A DNA stretch of 64,000 nt from Brassica napus (Eukaryota; Streptophyta; Magnoliopsida; Brassicales; Brassicaceae), in the NCBI RefSeq assembly GCF_020379485.1, contig NC_063452.1, positions 34,619,608 through 34,683,607 of the forward strand, written 5' to 3'. Below the pieces are notes generated by a model that saw nothing but the letters and a program-made list of their open reading frames with translations, was not told the DNA's origin and did not search any database. The number at the start of each line of letters is the position of its first letter. Positions within the stretch are counted from its first letter, which is position 1. Below, piece after piece: positions 19,661-30,178 of the stretch. Made by a program: the position numbers and the translations under genes.

Positions 19661-20417
19661 TAGTCTCTCTTACTCTCTCTCTAAAGTGAGGCACGGTTTT
19701 GGAATGGGAAAATGGCAAGGGGATGGCTTGGTATTTATAGGAAAAGGGTGGGATGCATGGCTGTGCAAGGTGTCATCACCACATTCCATTTTGGTGACAA
19801 ATGTGACAAATGGCTGAGATCTTTTACACAAGGACAAGTGTTCCCGCTTCTAGAAGACTTCCCTGGGGGTGCCACACGTCCTCCTCTCTGAGCCAATGAA
19901 AAATCGACACTTGGTTCAATTGAAATCGCGCCACTTTGCATCCTCCTCGACCAGTTATCTTCTACCACATCATCTCTTCATTTTTTATCAATAATCCTTT
20001 GCCACATCATCAACTTTAACAAATCCTCAAGTGGATATATTTTGTCAATAAAATAACTCCTGAATGCTCCATTCTTGTTCTGTTGCTTAAATCTCACCCG
20101 ATGAAAAGATTTCGACCAAAACCGGGTTCCTCCTGACCACATAAATTTTTCTTCGACCAAACTCCATATTCTGACTCCAAAATCCTTAGGAAATGTTCCT
20201 AGGTTACTCCTCATACTCCCTAGTGCATTCTTCTCCTCTTCTTCCATCTACTCCACCATTCTCGCTTCCGAATCGACCAAAACGCAAATTACCCGAACCA
20301 TTTGAATTCTTCTTCGACAAAATGTCTTCTTTTGGACCATGCACAGCATCCCAACCAAGGTTTACCTAATCTAGAGGTTTTGATTTTCTCGACCACAAAC
20401 TACCCTAAGACACTACA
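19661..20417 (-). mobile_element. Chromovirus-like LTR remnant (minus orientation)
   Basis: In minus orientation it starts TGTAGTGTCTTAGGGTAGTT at 20417. A TATA box (CTATAAATA, minus strand, about 19733-19741) is followed by a CT-rich leader (19662-19685), the order expected for an LTR promoter. It shares phrases with 1412-2172. Its left end is cut by the end of B. The minus frames at 19968-19735 and 20247-19978 have no recognisable domain. Confidence 0.45.
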
Positions 20418-20738
20418 GTGATCATATTAGATTGTAAATTGTGTGAGTCCCTGCAATTTTTAAAACCTCTTTGCAAAGGGTACCCTTTGTTTTGCTTGAC
20501 GACAAGCAAAAAGGAAAGTCTGGGGGGTATGATATACCATTGATTTTACCCACTTTCAGCCATGGTATATAGGTGTTTTAGAAACTACCTATGTTGGTTT
20601 GGAGTCCTTTTAGCACTTTTACAGGTTCAGGGATGACTTGGAGAAAAGTGGTGATCTGGGTGCATTGTGGAGATAAAATGAGAGGAAGCTCGAAGCTGAC
20701 CATCAAACAAGTTCTAGGTCGGCATTCAGAGTCCACCA

Positions 20739-20770
20739 TCGATCGATGCACACTCTGTGCTATCGATCGA
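20739..20770. repeat. Phased TCGATCGA pair, first LTR cluster of D
   Basis: Exact motifs at 20739 and 20763, 24 bp apart, corresponding to 18706-18761 in C, 28780/28804 and 23391/23415 in E, and 1009/1033 in the fragment at the left. Confidence 0.9.
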
Positions 20771-21352
20771 CAGCAAAAAATGCAAAGCCCAACCGGCTTA
20801 AAACCCAAGTCAAGATATAATTACAGAAATACCCATGGCTTACTTTGAACCTAATATTTATGTTCTCTGCCATTGTTCTAGGCAACACATGCTTTCTACA
20901 CTATTCCTATTTTCTAGTTTTCGTACAACAAAGCTTTTTATTAGATTTGGAGAGAAGATCCAGGACTCCTTCCGAAATTTATATTAAAACTCCAGTATTT
21001 CTAACCTTAATTTATTTATGAATTTATTTATGTTATTTGATATGAATTGCTTTGCTATGTCTGAGTAGTTCATCTTGTTAGGTTTAGGGTTCAGATAGTC
21101 ATGAGGGATTAGCCCAAAATATAGAATTGCTAAGTTGTCTGGATATCCATCAATTGAATTGCCTTTAATGATTGTGTTCTAGCGTAGCTAACTAGGACCC
21201 TGTTCTTAGATAATTGGGTGCAAGCGGAAGCATGGTCCTTTGTCTGATCTAATTCATATTGTGCTAGGATTGCTAGAAACAAGCGACAGTTCATTTACTT
21301 AAACCTAGTGAACACATTCAAACCCGCTCGCTAAAGCTTGCTAGAAGGGACG

Positions 21353-21432
21353 TCGATCGACAACTCGTTAGTTGCATCGATCGACAGACTGAAAGGTGTA
21401 TCGATCGACTATCCATTGATAGCATCGATCGA
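21353..21432. repeat. Phased 24-bp TCGATCGA array, second LTR cluster of D
   Basis: Four exact TCGATCGA at 21353, 21377, 21401 and 21425, exactly 24 bp apart, about 400 bp before the LTR end, the same relative place as in C and E. Confidence 0.95.
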
Positions 21433-21827
21433 CACTTTCTCAAGACCAACAAATGACAATTGAGGTCTTAGATCTAGATAATAGATAATCTAAACAAACA
21501 GAAGTTGAAAGATTATTTTTTTAGTTTGAGCTCTAGGATATCCAATATACAACCTTAGTCTCTATACTACTATAATCATGATTGTGTGAATAGAAACCCT
21601 TAGTCTAACGCTTCTCATAATTGTTTACAAAACCTCAATCCAATCAACCGAACAATTGCATTGTTCACTACTGCAATTTACTATTTCCATAATTGACCTA
21701 GCTTAATTATAAACTGTTGAAGATCTTTTGTGTGCCTCAGCTTCTTGTAGATTCGATCCTTAAGTACTACAACTCAAACTCTTATTTGAGAGAGTCCAAA
21801 TCATTTACGGTAATTTTAGTGATATCA

Positions 21828-22344
21828 CTAACTCTCGTCTTCTGAACTGGCCCACCGGAGATGTTACCTTGCGACGGTAATGCAACGGAGGCGGCGATGG
21901 ATGGTGATGGTTAAAAAAGAAGCATTTGTTAGAGCATGAAGCTACAAGTAGCTTTGTTTTACCATAAACCTTGAAAATATGATGGTGGGCAGTGGAAAAG
22001 TCGGCATGTTCTAAGTTCATGATCCCAAGCGACCCTCGATTGTTCCTTTTGGGAACAACCTTTGCATGTGGAAATAGAAATGGTCCATGCACGCGCCACC
22101 GTGTAACCACATTCAAAACTAACATATTCTTCATGCATGTGATCCAGTAGAAAAAAAACTAATTTTCGTAATTCGAATACGAACACCTTGATGAAAAACA
22201 AAAGTTCTTGGATTGAATTGAATTTTTTTTCTGAAATGAAGGCAAAAAAAAAGAGAATTAAACATGCAAAGAAGAGAGAGATAAACAATAATGATAAAAT
22301 ATAAAGAATAGAATGAGCGTGAGAGACAGAGAGGCATAGGGTCA
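21828..22344. other. 517-bp spacer between D and E, unassigned
   Basis: It has neither LTR family's sequence. A minus-strand frame (22134 to 21828 and on into the LTR) of about 100 residues contains NMLVLNVVTRWRVHGPF and a His/Pro patch but no domain I recognise. The part 22140-22340 is A-rich. This could be original target DNA or a gene scrap. Confidence 0.4.
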
Positions 22345-23780
22345 TGATATCACTCAAATCACCCTAATTGATTTGTACTCTCTCAAACAAGAGGTCGAGT
22401 TGTAGTACTTAGGGATCGAATTCACAGAGAGCTAAGGTACACAATAGATCTAAACAGTTTATGATTAAGCGAGGTAAATTATAGTAATAGTCAATTGTAG
22501 TAAGTAAAGTAAAACATTGGTGAACAAGGCAGTTGTTCAGTTGATTATAAATCAAGAGTTTGCTTGTTATGGAAGGATGGTTGCTAGACTTAGGGTTTCA
22601 GGTTACCAGGATTATAATGATATAGATGCTAAGGGTTGATCTTAGAACTCAAACTTAAGTAATAATCTATCAACTACATCCGTTTGTTTAAATTATCTAA
22701 TGTCTAGATCTCAGATCTCAACTTTCGTTTGTTGATCATGAGAAAGTGTCGATCTATGTTTCTATATGAATATTGATCGATATACCTTTCAAAACGTCGA
22801 TCGATACAACTGTCGTCGTGTTGATCGATGTTTCTTCTAGCAAGCTTTAGCGAATGGGTTTGAAATGTTCACTAGGTTTCCTAGATCAACTGTCGTTTAT
22901 TTTTTAGCAATCCTAGCTCAGCAGATTTAATTACACCATGATGTCGTGTGCGCCTAACTATCCTATGATCAGGGTTCAAGTTAGCTACTCTAGGACACAA
23001 GCAGTAAGAATAATTCAGTAAAAGATTCAATTATCACCCTAGCAATTCTATATTTTGGGCTAATCCTTCATAACCCTATTTAATCATAAACCTAGCATGT
23101 GGATCTACTCAAACATGAAATTTGTCAAAAAAATCATAGATGAATAGATAAAAAATATAAATCAACAATAATACTAATGGAGTTCCAAGAGGACTCTAAA
23201 GGAGTTCCTTTCTACTCTCCTAACCTAAGAGAAAACCTAAAACATAGAATAGAAAGCATAGCCGTCAATAATGGCTTAGAAACCACATAAATATGGTTTC
23301 AAGTCGTACGTGGGCATCTTGGTAATTTGTGGTTGCTTCTGATTTTTAGTCGGTCTTCAAATATACTTGGCCCGCGTTCTGGAATCACCATCGATCGACA
23401 CCAAGGCTGTGTCGTCAATCTACGTTCTATTCGTCTCCTCGACAACTCTCTCCCTCTCGCGAGACAGACTGGCCACTCTTCAGTAAAACATGCATAACGT
23501 CTGATCTAACCGTTAGATTGACCTAAAACCGGTGGCATCGGAAAGCTAGCTCAAATCCCTATATCGTGTCAAACGATCAGCTCAATATCACCATGGGAAG
23601 GTCTCCATCCATATCTAAAAATCTGACACGTTTGTGCAGTTTCGCAACTCAAAAGGCTCCAAAAGGCCCCAAAATGTACATGAACCTGAAAACACTCTAA
23701 AACATACTCCAAACCCATATAATATACTCTAAAACACTCATATACCATGGCTAAAAGTGGTTAAAATCCATGGTATATCA
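22345..23780 (-). repeat. 3' LTR of E
   Basis: 1,436 bp. Phased motifs lie at 22749 (TCGATCTA), 22773 (TTGATCGA), 22797 (TCGATCGA) and 22821 (TTGATCGA), all 24 bp apart, and at 23391 and 23415. It matches the 5' LTR closely but lacks the long CT tract. Confidence 0.9.
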
Positions 23781-24259
23781 CACTTCTAGACTTACCCTTT
23801 TGCTTGTCTTCAAGCAAAACATAGAGTAGTCTTTATGAAAGAGGTTTGAAAACAGCAGGGACTCACACAGTTCAAGAACTCACTATCATCACCTTTACAA
23901 TGTTGCAAGCAACATCAAATCAATTCTAACTTTAGAGATATTATAAATACCATATCCTAACTTAGCAACCAAATTCATCTAACCAGCAACTGATCTAATA
24001 TTGTCTAACTCGCCCCTCTACTTATCTCATTTAGTACATATATAAAAACTGTAGGCTTTACCTTGGGAATATCGATCAAAAGACACATGGACTCTTACTC
24101 AAGCATGTTTCTGAACAGACATGTAGTCTTATCTGATCATTTTCTTCCCTCTTTCTCTCTTCTCTGAATCTCAATTCCAATGAACAATGATGCTATACAG
24201 CCCATCTTTATTCACCTTCTTTTTGATTTTTTTTTATCTTTCTCTTTTTTTTTGCCAAG

Positions 24260-24400
24260 TGTAGGCGAATAATGGGGTCAAAAGAGACATTCCTACCCCT
24301 CCCTTCCAACGATATGTGATCATTTCATTAGAGTAGAATAATGGGGTCGCAGGAGACACTCCTACCCCTCTAAACCGCAAGAAATCATTTCAATCTTTTA
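24260..24400. repeat. Imperfect direct repeat in the 3' interior of E
   Basis: AATAATGGGGTC...AGACA.TCCTACCCCTC occurs at about 24268 and about 24340, a 70-80 bp spaced duplication in a non-coding stretch (23806-24990) that otherwise resembles 11561-12968 of C. Confidence 0.6.
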
Positions 24401-24992
24401 TACTATAGATTTTACCTTCCAAACTTGCAGGAGGAATCCAATCTAATGTATACCAAGCCCCAAGACAAGCAGATTAAGTTTATTTAGGTTGGAGATCAGC
24501 TTTGGTTCCTTAAAACATTCTCAACAAGTGTGGATAATTGGCAGGTGATCCACTTTAGTATCTCTAATACACTCTACAGTCAATAAGTTTAAGAGTGGTG
24601 CTATTTTATAAAACTCTTAGATAAACTAAATATCAGTAAACCTCCTCCCTAGACTTAAATTACAATGTCCCCAGTGTATATCTAGTCGAAGTTTGGCAAG
24701 AACATAAATCATAAGTACATAATGTAACAAGGAAAACGATATACATGCTCGCTGATGTCAGTATCGATCGACAGAATAAAGTGGCAATCAATCGTTTTTG
24801 GTGTCGTACTATCGATCGATATCGACCAGGTCCCAATGTAAAACATAATATTAGTTGAACCTCCCCACAATTAAGCAACACTGCCCCCAGTGTTATAGAG
24901 TCTAATATTGGTGAGAAAATAAAACATAAGTACTAAATTAAACAAGGTTTCGCGAGTATAAATTCCATTGATGTGAGTATCAATCAACAAAG

Positions 24993-25391
24993 TTAAGCGG
25001 CGATCGATATTTGTGATGCTCTGTTGATTAATACGCTGGCCAGCCGTCGATCGATGCTCGTCCTCAACTCATGAAAGTTGGATCTTTTTTTTCTTCCTTT
25101 TTTGATGAACAGTACATCTGCTATAGTGTCGATCGATACTGGTACAGTGGTATCGTTCAGCGCAGCTACAGTGTCGTTGCTCGGTGCTGCTACAGTGTCG
25201 TCGCTCGGCACTGCTACAGTGTCGTCGCTCGGTGCTGCTACAGTGTCGTCGCTCGGTGCTGCTACAGTGTCGTCGCTCGGTGCTGCTACAGTGTCGTCGC
25301 TCGGTGCTGCTACAGGGTCGTCGTCACTGTTCATCTTTTTTCTTTTTTTTACCTGAAATAAACAAAACCCAAAAATCTTATTTAAAACCAT
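24993..25391 (-). CDS. Small repeat protein ORF of E
   Basis: An open frame of 132 residues. After a hydrophobic start and KKRKKMNSDDD comes PSDDTVAA repeated about seven times, then PVSIDTIAD, a basic patch (KKGRKKRS) and SIDRR. The repeat is the product of a 24-bp tandem repeat in the DNA. No domain is recognised. It corresponds in position to the downstream ORF of C. It may not be translated. Confidence 0.35.
   Translation of the reverse strand: MVLNKIFGFCLFQVKKRKKMNSDDDPVAAPSDDTVAAPSDDTVAAPSDDTVAAPSDDTVAVPSDDTVAAPSNDTVAALNDTTVPVSIDTIADVLFIKKGRKKRSNFHELRTSIDRRLASVLINRASQISIAA
25165..25323. repeat. 24-bp tandem repeat, about 6.6 copies
   Basis: Units GCTACAGTGTCGTCGCTCGG + TGCT start at 25165, 25189, 25213, 25237, 25261, 25285 and 25309. 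They differ by one or two bases. The 24-bp length equals the phasing of the TCGATCGA motif elsewhere in the family, and the unit contains the degenerate form TCGTCGCT. Confidence 0.95.
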
Positions 25392-25532
25392 ATTTATAAC
25401 TTACCTAACAGTGGATTGCCTCCCACTCTGCGCTTATTTTTAGTCATTAGCTTGACTTCTGGAGATCTGATTTAGTCCGGATGAGAATGCAAACTAGCTC
25501 CAAACAAGTCTCAATGTCTATTCTCTGAAGCT

Positions 25533-26201
25533 TCAACAACTTTTTATGAAATCCTCCATACAGTGATCTCCCTTGTCTATCATCTCAGCAATAAGTAGTG
25601 CTCGAAGCTTTGCAAATGGCTGTGAGAAACATCTGCTGCTCACTCTGGATTTTCTGACGCCATCCAAGACGTGAGGAAAAAATAATAACTGAGGACCTCC
25701 TTTGGTCATTTTTCTCTTCTTCCAATTCCTCATCTTCTTTCTCCCAGACTTGTCTGGCCGCGTGGTGGTGCCTCCATCAAAAAGATTTCGACACACTTCA
25801 ACCTCTTTCTGCTCTGTTACGCATCCGGTGTCAATCGACGATGAAGTGGAAGTGTCGATCTATGCTTCTTCTGTTGAGCCTTTGATGATTTCACCTCTGA
25901 ATCTCAACCCTCTCTGAGAAGCTACTGCAAACATATGATCGTCAAATGCCCTATTGTAGAAACCCAGATTCACACTTCTATCTGGTAAGATAGGAAATTC
26001 AACTTCAACCATAGCGCATGAAACAACAAACTTCACAGGGTCATTTATCCTTTTCACTCTTTTGTGAATCCTAGCAACTTCTTCTGCCCATATAAGTGGT
26101 CTCTGATGTTTGAGGACAGAAAGATGTGAGCTCTCAGATTTGTGCATTCTTTCCTCAGTCGGTTCCAGCTCAACCACGCAACTCTGCAATTCGTCCAACA
26201 A
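25533..26201 (-). pseudogene. Protease-derived region of E without D-T-G
   Basis: Two same-frame segments, 26201-25860 and 25796-25533, are parted by a stop near 25860. The piece HKRVKRINDPVKFVVSCAMV followed by EVEFP aligns with RKRVTLKKKSDPGKFAIPCT followed by EFP in the protease of C. But where C has CDTGASVSILP, E has PDRSVNLGFYN, so the catalytic aspartate triad is absent. The second segment is basic (RKKMRNWKKRKMTKGG) and then PFAKLRALLIAEMIDKG. If this protein was used, it was not as a protease. Homology is judged by eye. Confidence 0.5.
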
Positions 26202-26303
26202 TGTGTGTCGATTGATGTAATCTGGTGGGCATAGATCTATCCTATCTGTTGCATGTCGAGCGACGATATAGGGTGGGTGTCGATCAATCTCATTAGGTTG
26301 GTG

Positions 26304-26793
26304 TCAATCGATGCTAGCCTTTGGTGAAGTTTCTCGATCTCCTCTCGAAGTATGTTGATCGTCATCAAAATTCTTCTTTGAATTCCGTTCCATTCCTTCA
26401 AGCCATTCCTCCAGCATCAAGAAGTCTTCCATAGTAACTTCCATTCTCGAATACAAATCTTCAAGCTGTTCTCCATCCTTTAACTCCAAGAATTCTTCTA
26501 GCTCCAAGAAATTTTCCAGGTAATCTCTTTTTCTACATCTGGGCAGGATAACAACTTGATGCATCAGTTTTCTTCTGTGTCGAGTCTGAAATGTCCTGAG
26601 GACAACTCGATCTTTTTGGGATTTCTAGTGGTCTCGTTCGGAAACATGATTCTCCGTCGATCGATGCTGAGATGGTGTGGTCGATCGATTCTGAGGTGCT
26701 ACCGTCGATCGATGCTAAGTGAAGATCACCCATATCAGCTTCTTCTGTTATGTTTGGCTCTCCAGATCCATGATATTCATCTCTCTTCGCCAT
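26304..26793 (-). pseudogene. Acidic linker ORFs of E
   Basis: Frames 26793-26533 and 26564-26304 overlap in different phases. The first carries SIDGSTSESIDHTISASIDG from phased motifs at 26657, 26681 and 26705. The second is a Glu/Leu-rich helix (LENFLELEEFLELKDGEQLE). Together they fill the place between gag and protease, as the linker of C does. Confidence 0.45.
26657..26712. repeat. Phased 24-bp TCGATCGA array (E, linker)
   Basis: Three exact TCGATCGA at 26657, 26681 and 26705, 24 bp apart, read S-I-D on the minus strand. Confidence 0.9.
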
Positions 26794-26840
26794 GGTGGGA
26801 TCGTCAATAAGATATCACAACATAGATTCCATCTCTATTT

Positions 26841-27731
26841 CTAGATTTGCTGCAACATCATAGAGAAATTTGTTGAGGAAGGCGTTTGCGATGTCATTCC
26901 AGGCAGTAAGGGAGTCTGGTAGAAAATTCTTGAGCCATTGGGCTGCATTCCTGGCAAGAGAGTATGGGAAGAGTTTGCAGAAGTAGTGTTCTTAAAAGCC
27001 TCCATTGAAGAAAAACAATACCAATTCCTCAAACATGTTGATATGATCCATTGTTTGCTCGTGAGGAAAGCCATGAATGGGACGCAGACGCATAATCTTG
27101 ATATATATAGGTTTCAGCTCAAAGTCTTCCCTCTTAGCAACACTCGGTATGAGTACCTCGACCATCTCTGGATCCCCAAAAGTAGTGTCGTTTTTCACTT
27201 GATAAACAGTGTCGAGATGAACAGTGTCGGAATGAACAATAACGCGGAAAAAGTGTCGCAATGAACAGTGTCGTTGTGAACAATGTCGATCGACGCGAGA
27301 TGAACATTGTGGATCGATACGGGATGAACAGGGTTGTTCGACGGAGGATGAACAGTATCGTCCGACGGAAGATGTAAAGTACTGAGATGAACAGTACTGA
27401 GATGAACAGTACTGAGATGAACAGTGCCATGATGAACAGTGCGGCGATGAATAGTATCGTCCGACACATGGTGAACAGAGTCGTTCGACATCAGATGAAC
27501 AGTGTTGTTCAGTGCTTAGTTCAAGATGTCGATCGCTGCTGCTTGGAGGGTGTCGATCGATACTTCCCTCGTAGATTTACGGATCGTGCGTGAATCAGCT
27601 GGCTTTTTCTTTGAAGAACCAAAAAATCGTCTCTTCATTGTTGTTACTGGTACTAAGATGCATGTACCTGAAACAGAAAAAAAAAATAAAAAATTAATGA
27701 GTTTTCTTAAACAGTAGAAAAACCTAGACAA
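26841..27731 (-). pseudogene. Gag of E, several frame changes
   Basis: Starts near MKRRFFGSSKKKPADSRTIR (ATG about 27636) soon after the primer site. It then runs through short His/Thr-rich repeats (27134-27491), then the gag core ELKPIYIKIMRLRPIHGFPH at 27261-26992, and in another frame a stretch equivalent to CKLFPYSLARNAAQWLKNF near 27000-26900. At least one stop (about 27518) and two frame changes break it. This is a diverged relative of gag in C. Confidence 0.7.
27384..27430. repeat. 15-bp tandem repeat, three copies
   Basis: AGATGAACAGTACTG three times in a row inside gag of E, giving a 5-residue repeat (T-V-H-L-S) on the minus strand. Looser copies of GATGAACAGT occur from 27208 to 27500. 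Confidence 0.85.
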
Positions 27732-27766
27732 AATTTAACTAGACAAGATCTAATGGCGATCAAAGC

Positions 27767-27784
27767 TCTCCGGCAACAGCGCTA
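27767..27784 (-). promoter_or_regulatory. Primer binding site of E
   Basis: Minus strand TAGCGCTGTTGCCGGAGA, four bases from the 5' LTR. It differs from the site of C at three of 18 positions, so it is a decayed Athila-type site. Confidence 0.75.
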
Positions 27785-27788
27785 AATT

Positions 27789-28832
27789 TGATATCACTCA
27801 AATTATCCTAAATGATTTGTATTCTCTCAAATAAGATGTCGAGTTGTAGTACTTAGGAATCAAATCCACAGGGAGTTATAGGGTACACAAAAGATCTAAA
27901 CAGTTTATGATTAAGGTAGGTAAATTATAGTAATAGTAAATAAAGTAAAGCAGTGGTGAACAAGGTAGTTGTTCAGTGATTATAAATCAAGAGTTTGTTT
28001 GTTATGGAAGGATGGTTGCTAGACTTAGGGTTTCAGGTTATCAGGATTATAATGATATAGATGCTAAGGGTTGATCCTAGAACTCAAACTTACGTAATAA
28101 TCTATCAACTTTCGTTTGTTTAGATTATATAATGTCTAGATCTCAGATCTCAACTTTCGTTTGTTGATCATGAGAAAGTGTCGATCTATGATTCTATATG
28201 AATATCGATCGATACACCTTTCAAAACGTCAATCGAATGGGTTTGAAGTGTTCACTAGGTTTCCTATATCAACTATCATTTGTTTTTAGCAATCCTAGCT
28301 CAGTAGAATTAAATCAGCAAGTAAACCATGTTGTCGCGTGCGCCTAACTATCTTATGATCAGGGTTCTAGTTAGTTACTCTAAAACACAAGCAGTAAGAA
28401 TACTCCAGTGAATGATTCGATTATCACCCTAGCAATTCTACATTTTGGGCTAATCCTTCATGACCCTAATTAATCTTAAACCTAGCAGGTGGATTTACTC
28501 AAACATAAAGGTTGCACATAAATCATAGATGAATAGATATAGAATATAAAATCAATAAAGAAACCAATGGAGTTCCAAGAAGACTCTAAAGGAGTTCTTC
28601 TCTTGTCTCCTAAGCTAAGAGAAAACTTACAACATAGAATAGAAAGTGTAGCAGTCAACAATGGTTTAGAAAACACATAAATATGGTTTTAAGCCGTCCA
28701 GGGGCATGTTGTAATTTTTGGTTGCTTCTGGGCTTTAGTCGGTCTTCAAATATACTCGGCCTGCGTTCTGGCATCATCGTCGATCGACACCAAGGCTGTG
28801 TCATCGATCGACATTCCATTCGTCTCTTCGAT

Positions 28833-28907
<75 letters not shown>

Positions 28908-29244
28908 GAGACAGACTGACCACTCTTCATAAAACAGGAATAAATTCTGCTCTAACCGTTAGATTGACTTCAAACAAGTGGCATTGGAAAGCTAGCTCAA
29001 ATCTCTATCTCGTGACAAAAGATCAGCTCAATCGTATCGTGGGAAAGTCTTCATCCATAGTTAAACATCTGACATCTCTGTGCAGTTCTGCACTTCAAAA
29101 GGTTTCAAAAGGCTCCAAAATCATCAAAGTTCTCCAAAACGTACCTAAATCTGAAAAGACTATAAAACATACTCCAAACCCATATAATATTCTCTTAACA
29201 CTCATAAACCATGGGTAAAAGTAGATAAAATTCATGGTATATCA
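27789..29244 (-). repeat. 5' LTR of E
   Basis: 1,456 bp. It matches the 3' LTR except for a small deletion around 28235 and the long CT tract. Phased motifs lie at 28181, 28205 and 28229, and at 28780 and 28804. Confidence 0.9.
28835..28904. repeat. (CT)35 microsatellite inside an LTR
   Basis: Seventy bases of perfect CT repeat. The same place in the 3' LTR (about 23447-23460) has only a few CT units, so the tract grew after insertion. It creates the Arg-Glu and Ser-Leu repeat frames on the two strands. Confidence 0.95.
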
Positions 29245-30144
29245 AATCACCACTGTCATTTCGCATGGGCATAAGCTAGACTTCACGTTTGGGCCTGTAT
29301 GTTTTCCATGCATGTAAATTATCAAATATTTGTATATTTTGTTTGCAAATCACTCTTAATTCATAGATATAAAAGGGCAAATACATTCTGATTGTCGCTT
29401 TTTGCCAATTTCCCCTAATAATACCGATGTTTTCAAACGTGGAGAAAAGTTAGGATTTGAGTGATCTATCTACTTGATTATAGTTGGAGCAATATCTCCC
29501 ACTACGAAATTGACAGCCACTTTCGTAAACTTTGTTCATTCATTCAGTAACTTATGACAGGAGCTTAAAAGACTAAGTTAAGATCCGCGATTTGCGCGGA
29601 ATGAACATTATATATAAATTACTTTTAACATATTATATATACTTTTCATATTAAATAATAAATATATATTGAATAGTTAAAATTAATAAATATTACGTAT
29701 ATAATTAAATTGGTGCAAACACATAAATAAATTTTATTAGTCCAAAAACCACTTTCCTATTTTATATGGTATATAATTAAGTTTAAATGATATTAACATA
29801 GATATATAGTATATTTTTAATATGATGTCTATTAAATAATAGTTTCTAATCATATTGTTTTTTGATCATTTGTATATTTTTACAACAAAACTTTAAATCA
29901 CTTATAACAAAATTTTCATTCTGGGATTTTTAATAGTTTTAGAAATTTGTAATTTTTACAAAAAAAAAATTCAATGCAAAATTTAAAATTTAAATAATTA
30001 GTTGTCAATATTTTTTCAAAACCTTTCATCAACAAAACTTGTTTGAACTAAATTTCAAAATAATATATTTATGTATTTAATTGATATATAGTTTAATTTA
30101 AAAAATTAGTATATATATATATATATACTAGTTTTTTTAAATTA

Positions 30145-30178
<34 letters not shown>

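Larger units (their letters stand above)
20418..21827 (+). mobile_element. 3' end of SID-family element D (interior plus LTR)
   Basis: 20418-20529 is the 3' interior, with the family polypurine tract (AAGCAAAAAGGAAAGTCTGG) right before the LTR. The LTR is 20530-21827 (1,298 bp), TGATATACC to GATATCA. Both phased motif clusters are present. The rest of D is missing; the fragment at 2173-2494 is a candidate for its gag start, separated by the B nest. Confidence 0.75.
22345..29244 (-). mobile_element. SID-family gypsy element E, no pol
   Basis: A 6.9-kb minus-strand element with LTRs at 22345-23780 (3') and 27789-29244 (5'), TGATATCAC to ATATCA. The primer site is next to the 5' LTR and the polypurine tract next to the 3' LTR. 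Reading right to left there is a broken gag with short repeats, an acidic linker, a region resembling a protease without its active site, and a small repeat protein. No reverse transcriptase or integrase is seen. The bases flanking the LTRs (GGTCA left, AATCA right) agree only at the last three positions, so the target duplication is not convincing. Confidence 0.85.

Noticed and set aside
25071..25399. Three plus-strand frames of 71-96 residues
   Set aside because: Antisense readings of the 24-bp tandem repeat. E's genes run on the minus strand.
28655..28930. Arg-Glu repeat protein frame and its Ser-Leu antisense
   Set aside because: Translation of the (CT)35 microsatellite inside an LTR.
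22340..29249. Target site duplication for element E
   Set aside because: The flanks GGTCA and AATCA share only three of five bases; not accepted as a duplication.
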